NCBI GenBank assembly: GCA_018714005.1
Contig: DVOA01000100.1
Location: 1-30,866 of the forward strand
Direction of reading: 5' to 3'
DNA: 30,866 nt
Source of the DNA: Spyradomonas excrementavium
Lineage (GTDB): Bacteria; Cyanobacteriota; Vampirovibrionia; Gastranaerophilales; Gastranaerophilaceae
Positions 24,801 to 30,866 of this stretch are shown here, in pieces. Each line of letters begins with the position of its first letter. The stretch's first letter is position 1. The notes beneath the pieces are model-generated. The model was not told the DNA's origin. It was given only the letters and a program-made list of their open reading frames with translations, and searched no databases. The position numbers and the translations under genes are program-made.

Positions 24801-26670
24801 CGCCCCTCAACACAAAAGCCGCTTTCAAAAAATTAAAGAAAAACTTTTTGGCACCAAAACTCAGAATTTAGAAGATTTGGAAATTTCCGACGTAGAAATG
24901 AGGGATTTGAAATTCGATAAGGAATTTGCGCCTATAAAAGAATGGATAGCCAACTGTTCTGACCCGAAAGCCGCTGCCCGTATGTACGAAACAAAATACC
25001 TCAGCCGCCTTTCGCCCGCAGCGCGTGAAATTGCTGCAAAAATCGATAAAGATTTCGGCACAAAAGTCTTTATGAGCGATACAAACAACCCCGAATCCCT
25101 CCAGCTTATCTACAACGAACTTCTGGAATGGAAAAAAGCCGGAAAACAGGATGTTAAATTCCCTAAAGTTATTGATTGTACAAAAATTGATGAATTGTAT
25201 GTGAATAGCACTTCTGTTGCTTATCACCAGCATGATGGTAAAAAACTTTCGTTTTCATCGAGCGAATCTGATGAGATTTTGTTTGCATTGCGTCATGAAA
25301 TGATGCACGAAAATGATTCTTATATAGATTTTGATTTTGGCGTATGGAACAGGGTGAATTCTGAATATATTATCAAGAATAAAAAATACTACGATGAAAT
25401 TCAATACGGACTTGCGGCAAATGACATAAATCCTGCTCATGCAGATTATGCCTACACAAATCGTAAAGAATTTCTTGCTGTTGCGGCCGAGGGCGATTAT
25501 TCTGTATATTCTGATGAATTCAAAGATGTTCTCGTCAAACTGGGAATGCCGCAATGGGTTCTTAAAATGCAAAACAAACAGAATATCGGCACAAAAACCC
25601 AGATTTATTCACATCCTGAGTATTCTAAAAAATACAACGACCTCCAGAATGCGAGAATCTCAGCCAGCGCCCGAAATATGTACGTAGAAGCCGTAAATTC
25701 AATCGACGGTGTTAAAAAGGATTATTCAGAAATCTTCACCTCTGTCCAGGACGCAAAATTTATGTCCAGAGTTAAGGATATGGACAAGGTTTTCGAAAAA
25801 CATTACAGGCGCCTTGAATCCTTTGATAAACAAATCAAAAAAGTAATAAAATCCGGCGAACTTACGTCCGAAGAAATCGCAGCGGGCAAAAAACCGCGCA
25901 CTCCCGAACAAATAAATGCTGAAATAGCGCGTTTGCAGGCCTTAAAAGAGGAAGCTTTGAACGATTTGCAAAAAATCCGTGATGATATTCAAGATACCAT
26001 CGGTGCAAGAATCGTAATGGACGATTGTTCGGAGCTCGCCACGGACAAAGTCGTTTATGACCTTATAAATGCAATTGATGAGGGCAAAATTGAGGTTTTG
26101 TCACTGGAAAACTATTGCGGTGACGGGCTCAAACCTTATTTTTCGAGTACACAAATCAAAAAAATCAGAATGCATTGCCGCGCAAAGGGTTATGACCCTG
26201 TCATAACCTCGGTCGTCAACAGGTCGACGACCGCAAAAATGGACTATGAGGCTGTTTTTAACTCAAAAGACGCGCTGAAACCCTCCGGTTATACAACCGC
26301 ACAGCTGAATATAAAACATAAAAACGGCGCAATAAGCGAGCTTCAAATACGCGGAAAAGCCATAAATGAACTCGCTGAAAGCGAACATATTATCTATGAT
26401 TTTAAAGAAGGCAAGGATTTGATTGGCGAAAACCCCGAAAAATCAAAACTTCTGGGCGATGTAGAAAAAGCAGTTGCCGATATCTACAAAGCAGGCAATG
26501 AAAACAAGCAAAAAGCCTACTCCGCATACCTGACACAATGTTACGAATACGCAAGAAAATCCGAACTCAATGAACCCGCCCAAAAACCTGTTCTTCCAGC
26601 GGGAATCGACCCCTCGCTCGACATGGACAACATTATCCGTATCCACAAAGAGCTTGGTAAGTTAAAATAA
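21844..26670 (+). CDS. Giant multidomain toxin/effector candidate: metallopeptidase plus RelA/SpoT-like synthetase
   Basis: The frame is open from a TTG at 21775, but a purine-rich ribosome site (AGGCGGAAG) precedes the ATG at 21844, giving 1608 residues. Residues 1-470 are charged helix. About 474-508 and 531-585 are glycine-rich and hydrophobic (LGAGLMVGGMLVFPPAALVGGG), as in membrane-inserting parts of polymorphic toxins. A helical stretch follows to 1050. HEMMH at 1151-1155 with EFLAVAAE at 1209-1216 fits a gluzincin zinc protease; E1209 is the likely third ligand. The C-terminus is RelA/SpoT-like: SRVKDMDKVFEK at 1308-1319, DTIGAR with D1384, GYTTAQLNIKH, ELQIRG with E1499, then AESEHIIYDFK. 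The catalytic Asp and Glu are both present, so (p)ppGpp or (p)ppApp synthesis is plausible. No HD hydrolase domain is present. There is no signal peptide. The combination is inferred to be an exported toxin. Confidence 0.82.
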   Translation: MTFVNKSEIARQIASAEGLSGAALESRAKTLESLSEKALNEKLQSTLNGSAQKFEELESDGWDYLGVEVEGKKSLPEKDFGLLQPLSYEESKDLALNSLFQDTETGMKLLTNTDNGAVSKLYESWKQCEGSFLSLPSTVRAIHLQEKSNLILEEARAGRLTKNSYYEMLKGTLLEIYPSVESKSDEEKQKLAEKIGTLSPSKLKRWQDNVLRLPREGTERYADAVREFENLFEMETTDEETKIVKNGDGQTLLNETKRLPKPQYELKSGTGDEILTFEQAYRLERGIEFSQEKVTEFSEKSMIYQLVESKGRELDEIKSALKSPLALVKGNSQSAVPPEVIERSNQQLETALYSSLASLYGDDEKALNKGLQDLSGFEGLVFENGRLKNKVKSPNPLFGENMPVPYAQAAENVIKSLDKNYNALLNGKSREQYAEEYARSYAEAYGKNNASKLAMAYINDQQEAVQSIRSGVEYLGAGLMVGGMLVFPPAALVGGGISTFGGAGIELLDESTKKRPDSEKIDELKKEMFTNGLLMGVGMGASKVGQAIFARAANSSMLAISAATVADYGVDIAISLVGDLALTGQISLEGEGFSQAMALIAGHKNKIVKYVRKGAHSAMNFASSAISPRKTAYISRMSKFTDSSGKPVFSDFALKQMAKTYGEKNLDKIPRIYEKVMEKTDNIEVFNEAISNPAIAKSKNLKLLEDILNVNDENASAGEFKRLFASINEKNVEYYETIVDAVKKRGNDSEIYRIMQAADWVNKENFPALKKALEAKSPDGNYKLFISDIPYFCKQNYKIYGSDKLSEETKDFLLCRHLATEEICTAIEVCPKDSKFIKELNSANSDDFDVKKLEKLAIEAIEEDVLRIAPDKKLKNKLNTYFNDEAVNKRISSVEIHDYLTGIDQISDPTLKISARRNFDAAIDGILLNSGKDFGANLTEINEMIKLDEILSGKRPADGTVEEYFEKLRQNNPQKAQKMLNLLENSAPQHKSRFQKIKEKLFGTKTQNLEDLEISDVEMRDLKFDKEFAPIKEWIANCSDPKAAARMYETKYLSRLSPAAREIAAKIDKDFGTKVFMSDTNNPESLQLIYNELLEWKKAGKQDVKFPKVIDCTKIDELYVNSTSVAYHQHDGKKLSFSSSESDEILFALRHEMMHENDSYIDFDFGVWNRVNSEYIIKNKKYYDEIQYGLAANDINPAHADYAYTNRKEFLAVAAEGDYSVYSDEFKDVLVKLGMPQWVLKMQNKQNIGTKTQIYSHPEYSKKYNDLQNARISASARNMYVEAVNSIDGVKKDYSEIFTSVQDAKFMSRVKDMDKVFEKHYRRLESFDKQIKKVIKSGELTSEEIAAGKKPRTPEQINAEIARLQALKEEALNDLQKIRDDIQDTIGARIVMDDCSELATDKVVYDLINAIDEGKIEVLSLENYCGDGLKPYFSSTQIKKIRMHCRAKGYDPVITSVVNRSTTAKMDYEAVFNSKDALKPSGYTTAQLNIKHKNGAISELQIRGKAINELAESEHIIYDFKEGKDLIGENPEKSKLLGDVEKAVADIYKAGNENKQKAYSAYLTQCYEYARKSELNEPAQKPVLPAGIDPSLDMDNIIRIHKELGKLK

Positions 26671-26706
26671 CTTGTTAATATTAAGAAAAAGAGGTAAAAC
26701 TAATCT

Positions 26707-27135
26707 ATGGAAATAAACAAAACACAAAACCCCGCCAATGTTTCACAAACAGGCTTTAAATCAGCCCCGAAAGGAGAACCTGTGGAAAAAATTCAGGAAT
26801 TTTTAAGCAATTTTATTAACCGCGCAGAGTTTGAGCTTTCTGATGTGGGCTATTTTCGTGCGATTAGCTCGGAATTCGTGAATGACAACCCTTTGCGCTA
26901 CGTTGGAACAGTAAAGCTGACGCTTTCTCCCGAAAATTCTTCTACAAAATGCAAAAACCGCATTCTGGAAGCTTTTGTAACCGATGAAACCGGCAAATAT
27001 GAAACTTCAAAAGTCCTCAAAGAGGGCGGGCGCGGTGAACTTCTTGAATATTTGAAATCCGGCAATGCTGCGCGTGAACTTGAGGATTATATAACCCGAA
27101 CAAGCGACAGATTTTTTACAATGGAGAATATGTAG
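26707..27135 (+). CDS. Small protein downstream of the giant effector, candidate immunity or partner
   Basis: The 142-residue product is not recognised. It begins MEINKTQNPANVSQTGFKSA, then has an amphipathic mixed alpha/beta body (KIQEFLSNFINRAEFELSDVGYFRAI, YVGTVKLTLSPEN). It is soluble, with no signal or membrane segment. It starts 36 bases after the stop of the 1608-residue gene, in the same direction, with AGAGG upstream, so the two are probably co-transcribed. In toxin loci that position is usual for an immunity protein, so neutralising a (p)ppGpp-synthetase toxin is a reasonable guess. A chaperone or an unrelated protein is equally compatible. Confidence 0.6.
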   Translation: MEINKTQNPANVSQTGFKSAPKGEPVEKIQEFLSNFINRAEFELSDVGYFRAISSEFVNDNPLRYVGTVKLTLSPENSSTKCKNRILEAFVTDETGKYETSKVLKEGGRGELLEYLKSGNAARELEDYITRTSDRFFTMENM

Positions 27136-27310
27136 GCTGAAACTGTGGTTTTTAACCCGAATTCCCGCTGATTACCCCTATTTTCGTCCGGCATGCGAAA
27201 AAATTTAAAAATGTAACGAAAATTTCTTAATTTGTTTAAATTAATTGCTTTTTAAAATATAATGTATATCAAATATAAATCATTTTATGCAATAATGGTA
27301 AAAAAAGGGA
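27136..27310. promoter_or_regulatory. Promoter region of the MerR-like gene
   Basis: TATAAT at 27258-27263 with TTTAAA (4 of 6 matches) at 27235-27240, spacer 17. The upstream part of this gap has no terminator of clear quality for the preceding gene. Confidence 0.55.
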
Positions 27311-27964
27311 ATGACGTTGGCTAACGCAGTAAATGAACAGGAAAAACTACCCCAGAATTTTTCCGTAGAAACAGTAAGAAATTTTTTGAAACTTGATAAC
27401 AAAGGAATCGCAAAACTCTGTGCGGAAGTTTCGCTTATGCCGAAAAAAGACCGCCACGGACGCACATATTTTTCAAAAGATGACGTGGATGTGCTGAAAA
27501 GAATGCATTCGCTCCACCAGAAAGCCGCTGCAAGCAAGGTTTCTGTACCTGTAAAGCCGGCAGCCTCCTCAAAAGTAACAAAAGAGCCAAAGCAGCCGCA
27601 GCTTGCGCAAAAACTTCCTGCGCTTCAGGAGGCTGTTGTGAAAAAAATCGAAAAACTTACGGAAAATTCCCCCATGTTCCCGCCCATGCCCAAACCCTCC
27701 GCAAATACCGAAAGAATTTTGACCTCAATCGACAGACTTGAGGACAATTTGACCCAAAAATTAACAAAAATCATCGACGAAAAGCTCGACGGAATGGATG
27801 AAGTCGTTGTTGAGCTCGTACGCTGCAAAACAGAAAACGAAACCCTGCGCTACAAGCTCAATGAACTGAACAAAGAAAATTACAACCTCAAAAACGAGCT
27901 TTCGCAGTACAAAGAGGTCGGTTTTGGCTTCTATCTTAAAAAATCCGGCGGCTCTTTGCTCTAA
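27311..27964 (+). CDS. MerR-like HTH protein with C-terminal coiled coil
   Basis: The ATG at 27311 gives 217 residues, but the ribosome site AAAGG (27304-27308) is only two bases from it and eight from a TTG at 27317. Initiation at TTG (two residues shorter) may therefore be the real event. Residues 18-65 (NFSVETVRNFLKLDNKGIAKLCAEVSL ... GRTYFSKDDVDVLKRMHSL) resemble a MerR-type winged helix. A Pro/Lys-rich linker (70-135) follows, then a coiled coil (135-200, ENETLRYKLNELNKENYNLK). The architecture suggests a dimeric DNA-binding regulator or a cell-architecture protein. It ends 27 bases before folC, so it is likely co-transcribed with it. Confidence 0.7.
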   Translation: MTLANAVNEQEKLPQNFSVETVRNFLKLDNKGIAKLCAEVSLMPKKDRHGRTYFSKDDVDVLKRMHSLHQKAAASKVSVPVKPAASSKVTKEPKQPQLAQKLPALQEAVVKKIEKLTENSPMFPPMPKPSANTERILTSIDRLEDNLTQKLTKIIDEKLDGMDEVVVELVRCKTENETLRYKLNELNKENYNLKNELSQYKEVGFGFYLKKSGGSLL

Positions 27965-27991
27965 ACTGCCTGATTTGCTGAGGAGAGGATT

Positions 27992-29245
27992 ATGGAGAAC
28001 TACAAAAAGGCTCTTGGGCTTTTGACTTCGGCTCAAAAGTTCAGGATTAAACTCGGGCTTGAGAGGATAAACGCCCTGCTGGCACTGCTCGGTAGCCCTC
28101 ACAAAAACCTGAACGTCATTCATGTTGCCGGCACAAACGGAAAAGGCTCGGTTTGTGCGATTTTGTCCTCTGTTTTTGCGGCTGCTGGCTACAAAACGGG
28201 GCTTTACACAAGCCCGCATCTTGTCAGCTACACTGAACGCATAAAAATCAATAACAAACCCGTTGACGAGGAAAAATTCGCGCAGCTCGTGTGCGAAATT
28301 TGCGATATTGCGCAAAAAAATAACATTGAACCCACGGAATTCGAGGTTTTGACGGCTGCAATGTTTAAATATTTCCACGATGAGGGCGCTGAAATATGTA
28401 TTGTGGAAACCGGACTGGGCGGGCGTTTTGACGCGACAAATGTCCTTGAAAATCCCGTTTGCTCAATAATAACCTCAATTTCAAAAGACCACACGGAGCG
28501 GCTGGGCAATACAATTGACCAAATTGCGTTTGAAAAAGCCGGAATCATAAAACAAAACTCAAAAGTCGTCTGCGAAAGCGAAAATGCCGGTTTTGAAGTA
28601 ATAAAAAATGCCGCACAAAGCCGAAACGCGCAGCTTTTTACGCCCTCAAGCGATGTAAGCGTAGAATTTACCGGCGGACGAAATTTTGCCGGAATTGACG
28701 GCAAAACCTATGAATTCGGCCTCGTCGGGCAGTATCAGGAGGGGAATTTGAGGCTTGCGCTGGAGGCAATCAGGCAGAGCGGGCTTAAAATCAGCGAAAA
28801 AGCGCTCGCTTCCGGACTGGAAAAGGTTTTTCATCCCTGCAGAATCCAGTATTTGAGCGAAAAAAAGCTCATAATCGACGGCGCGCACAATCCTGACGGC
28901 GCAAAACGCCTGCGCGAAACGCTGGATTTGTATTTTGGAAATGAAGAAAAATTGTGGATTTTTGGTGCGCTCAAAAATAAAGATTACGAAAAAATGGCAA
29001 AAACACTTTTCAAAAAGGGCGATGAAGTTTTTGTGTGTGAATTTTCGCATGCAAACCACGCTGATTTTGCGCAAATCTCCGCAGTTTCGCCCGTTTTGGT
29101 CAAGAGAATTTCTCCAAAAAAGGTTTCAGAGCTTGCCGGTTCATCGAAAAAGCTGAAAATCATTGCCGGTTCGCTTTATATGGCGGGCGAAATTCTGGAG
29201 AAGAACGAGGATTTGAGAAAATTAGTTTATGGAGGAACGGAATGA
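27992..29245 (+). CDS. folC: Bifunctional folylpolyglutamate/dihydrofolate synthase
   Basis: The 417-residue product is a Mur-ligase-fold enzyme with family motifs: AGTNGKGS at 46-53 (ATP-binding loop), SPHLVSYTERIKIN at about 74-87, GLGGRFDATN at 141-150, ISKDHTERLG and DGAHNPDGAKRL near 295. Length is normal. FolC adds L-glutamate to dihydropteroate and to reduced folates using ATP, in the cytoplasm. GAGGAG precedes the ATG. The stop overlaps the next ATG as ATGA, so the YhcH gene is translationally coupled. Confidence 0.95.
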   Translation: MENYKKALGLLTSAQKFRIKLGLERINALLALLGSPHKNLNVIHVAGTNGKGSVCAILSSVFAAAGYKTGLYTSPHLVSYTERIKINNKPVDEEKFAQLVCEICDIAQKNNIEPTEFEVLTAAMFKYFHDEGAEICIVETGLGGRFDATNVLENPVCSIITSISKDHTERLGNTIDQIAFEKAGIIKQNSKVVCESENAGFEVIKNAAQSRNAQLFTPSSDVSVEFTGGRNFAGIDGKTYEFGLVGQYQEGNLRLALEAIRQSGLKISEKALASGLEKVFHPCRIQYLSEKKLIIDGAHNPDGAKRLRETLDLYFGNEEKLWIFGALKNKDYEKMAKTLFKKGDEVFVCEFSHANHADFAQISAVSPVLVKRISPKKVSELAGSSKKLKIIAGSLYMAGEILEKNEDLRKLVYGGTE

Positions 29246-29691
29246 TTATCGACAGCCTGAAAAATGCAAAATTTTACTACGCGCTCGGCGAAAGAATTGC
29301 CAAAGGACTGAAATTTCTTGAAGAAAACGACCTTTCACAATTTGAAAACGGAAAATACGAGATTGAGGGTGATGAACTTTTTGTTTCGGTGCAGGATTAT
29401 GAAACAAAACCCCTTGAGCAGGGCAAGTTTGAGGCACATAGAAAATATCTTGATATCCAGTTTTTGATAAAAGGCTCCGAACGGCTCGGGTTCGGCAAAA
29501 CGCAGGATTTTCAGCCGGTTACGGACTACGATGAGCAAAAAGATATCGTGTTTTTGGACGGAGGGGGCGATTTTGCAACGGCTCGTGAGGGGGATTTTTT
29601 GATATTTGCGCCCTCTGACGCTCATATGCCCTGTATTGCAGTGGATACGCCGGCTTATGTCAAAAAAGCGGTTGTGAAAGTTTTGTTGTAG
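29242..29691 (+). CDS. YhcH/YjgK/YiaL (DUF386) family protein
   Basis: The 149-residue product is a small cupin-like protein of the YhcH/YjgK/YiaL family, the usual length. Family features are EAHRKYLDIQFLIKGSERLGF (about 65-85), then DFLIFAPSDAHMPCIAVD and the end AYVKKAVVKVLL. Members occur in sugar catabolic loci, and some have anomerase-like roles towards sialic acid or related sugars. Histidines of the AHRK and DAHMP segments probably bind metal. Here it is coupled to folC by a 4-base overlap, an unusual neighbour, so its substrate cannot be inferred. Confidence 0.88.
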   Translation: MIIDSLKNAKFYYALGERIAKGLKFLEENDLSQFENGKYEIEGDELFVSVQDYETKPLEQGKFEAHRKYLDIQFLIKGSERLGFGKTQDFQPVTDYDEQKDIVFLDGGGDFATAREGDFLIFAPSDAHMPCIAVDTPAYVKKAVVKVLL

Positions 29692-29710
29692 AATTGTTAA
29701 AGAAAAAAGC

Positions 29711-29794
29711 CGTCATTCCGAATTTATTTCGGAATCGCAAGGTCAAAGTCGACAAGCAGCGCCCTTGCGGCCCTGAATCAAGTTCAAGGTAACG
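29711..29794. repeat. Palindromic REP-like element
   Basis: Three nested or tandem stems in about 84 bases: ATTCCGAA-N5-TTCGGAAT at 29715-29735, GCAAGG at 29737-29742 with CCTTGC at 29763-29768, and the imperfect CCTGAA...TTCAAGG at 29772-29789. The GTCATTCCGAATTTATTTCG type of sequence is a familiar dispersed intergenic repeat in other bacteria. It lies between two genes and may also end transcription of the folC unit. Confidence 0.65.
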
Positions 29795-29852
29795 AAAAAT
29801 CAAGCCGGCGCGCCCCCAAAAAAGCGCCATAGCGGCGAAAAAAGGTAATTCA

Positions 29853-30641
29853 ATGAACAAACTCGAAAAAAACATGGCAGATTTGCTTGCCGATTTGAAA
29901 AAAAACTACTGCGTAAAGGCTGTCAAGGCTGAATTTGAGTCAGAGGAGCTTTCTTTTGCACAAATCTCCTCGCTCAAGGAGCTTGCGCATAGTGCAGGAT
30001 TGGAGTTTACCCTGAAATTGGGCGGATGTGCGCCCGTCAGGGATTTTTCCGAGGCCCAAAAACTCGGAATTGATAATATTGTCGCTCCGATGATTGAATC
30101 CCGATATGCTATGGAAAAATTCGTAAATACCGCAAAATCAATCTTTCCGCCCTCCGATTTTTCCCGAAAAAAGCTTTATATAAACCTTGAAACCGTTACC
30201 GGCGTCCAAAATTTCCATGAAATCGCTTCATCACCGCTTTTTGAGGCGCTGAGCGGCGTGGTTTTCGGGCGGAGCGATTATGCAGCTTCAATTTCTGCAA
30301 AATCCGGCACTGATTCGGATTTTGTGTTTGAGGCGGCGGAAAAAGTTGCCCGAAAAGCCCTTGCAACGGGCAAAGAGCTGATTGCGGGCGGAAATGTCAC
30401 AGCGCTTTCGCTTCCTTTCTTTAAAAAACTCCAAACAACCCACCTGAGCGGGTTTGAAACAAGAAAAATCATCTTTTCCGCGCCTGAAGCTCTGGCGGTG
30501 CCGGATATTGAGGCCGGAATACTTAAAGCAGCGGAATTTGAGCTGCTCTGGCTAAAAAATAAATGTGAGAATACAAATTCGCTTTCAACTCCGGATAAAA
30601 ATCGCATAAAAATGATTGAAAAAAGGTTCAATCTCGGTTAA
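29853..30641 (+). CDS. HpcH/HpaI-type aldolase/citrate lyase family protein
   Basis: The 262-residue product shows the phosphoenolpyruvate-like TIM barrel of the HpcH/HpaI family: LGGCAPVRDFSEAQKLGIDNIVAPMIES, INLETVTGVQNF (a likely metal-binding Glu), GVVFGRSDYAAS and IAGGNVTAL. Such enzymes cleave or form C-C bonds between pyruvate-type substrates and aldehydes, with a divalent metal. The length is standard. AAGG seven bases upstream of the ATG supports the start. Relatives occur in surface-sugar clusters, but nothing in the flanks tells the substrate. It is separated from the YhcH gene by a REP-like element, so it may be transcribed alone. Confidence 0.82.
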   Translation: MNKLEKNMADLLADLKKNYCVKAVKAEFESEELSFAQISSLKELAHSAGLEFTLKLGGCAPVRDFSEAQKLGIDNIVAPMIESRYAMEKFVNTAKSIFPPSDFSRKKLYINLETVTGVQNFHEIASSPLFEALSGVVFGRSDYAASISAKSGTDSDFVFEAAEKVARKALATGKELIAGGNVTALSLPFFKKLQTTHLSGFETRKIIFSAPEALAVPDIEAGILKAAEFELLWLKNKCENTNSLSTPDKNRIKMIEKRFNLG

Positions 30642-30866
30642 TTGTTAAAATTGTAAATTTGTAAATTGAGCTATTGACATAATGTTATTTTTAGAGATTT
30701 TGTTTGACATTGAAAAGCTTATTCCAGCGCGTTTTCGGGGATGGGTTTATTATTAGAATAATAATCGATGTAACGATTTGTAACAAAATAAAATCATACG
30801 AATAAATGACGTTTAAAAATCTGAAAATCGGGTATATTAAATATAGGTGAAGTATTACAAAATCTG
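30642..30866. other. Intergenic region at the right edge, probable promoter of a gene beyond
   Basis: Holds a perfect inverted repeat TTATTATT-AG-AATAATAA at 30747-30764, two TTGACA hexamers (30674-30679, 30704-30709) without a good -10 at the right distance, and TATATT near 30834 followed by TAGGTGAAG. The last part looks like a promoter and ribosome site of a rightward gene outside the window. No coding sequence is seen. Confidence 0.4.

Noticed and set aside
1..30866. CRISPR arrays, complete insertion sequences, rRNA or tRNA genes
   Set aside because: No regularly spaced direct repeats, transposase or integrase motifs, or cloverleaf-compatible segments were found on reading both strands.

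Overview
The window is from an AT-rich, Gram-negative-type bacterium. A TolC-like outer-membrane protein, an MCE/MlaD protein and an LTXXQ periplasmic protein point to a double membrane. The style of several genes (secreted coiled-coil proteins, a membrane-anchored Hsp20, a short EF-hand protein, a very long multidomain protein) resembles gut Candidatus Gastranaerophilales (Melainabacteria/Vampirovibrionia). That placement is inference from memory, not a search result. No rRNA, tRNA or CRISPR array was seen.

Positions 1 to about 12,400 look like an accessory island, clearly more AT-rich than the rest and mostly on the minus strand. It holds a three-gene operon (TerB-domain protein, DUF2791-type ATPase, Lhr-like helicase) that matches the Shango anti-phage system. 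Just downstream is a large STAND ATPase with a restriction-endonuclease-like N-terminus (Avs-like), which starts at TTG and runs off the left edge. Upstream are a secreted Cys-rich LTXXQ protein, a ParB-nuclease/methyltransferase fusion, a 72-residue protein of unknown role, and a ribbon-helix-helix regulator. The regulator has a near-consensus promoter overlapped by one of two matching inverted repeats. About 600 bases without a convincing gene follow, and composition shifts there.

Positions 12,900 to 20,200 mix phage-derived and host genes: a lone YopX-like protein, an orphan MCE protein, two proteins of unknown function, and a lysogeny-type switch. The switch is a CI/LexA-like repressor facing three overlapping small genes (one Cys-rich, one GerE-type HTH), with two 16-bp operators placed on the two divergent promoters. 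A 129-bp element with perfect 25-bp inverted arms and a likely minus-strand small RNA lie beside it. A membrane-anchored Hsp20-like protein and an EF-hand protein follow.

Positions 20,200 to 27,200 hold a TolC-family protein, then a 1608-residue protein that I regard as the most interesting item. It combines a glycine-rich hydrophobic segment, a zinc-metallopeptidase motif (HEMMH, then a Glu 58 residues on) and a C-terminal RelA/SpoT-like (p)ppGpp-synthetase domain with its key residues visible. A 142-residue gene follows after 36 bases and is a candidate immunity or partner gene. The layout suggests a secreted, proteolytically processed nucleotide-pyrophosphokinase toxin or effector.

Positions 27,300 to 30,866 are housekeeping: a MerR-like coiled-coil regulator, folC, a YhcH-family protein, a palindromic REP-like element and an HpcH/HpaI-type aldolase.
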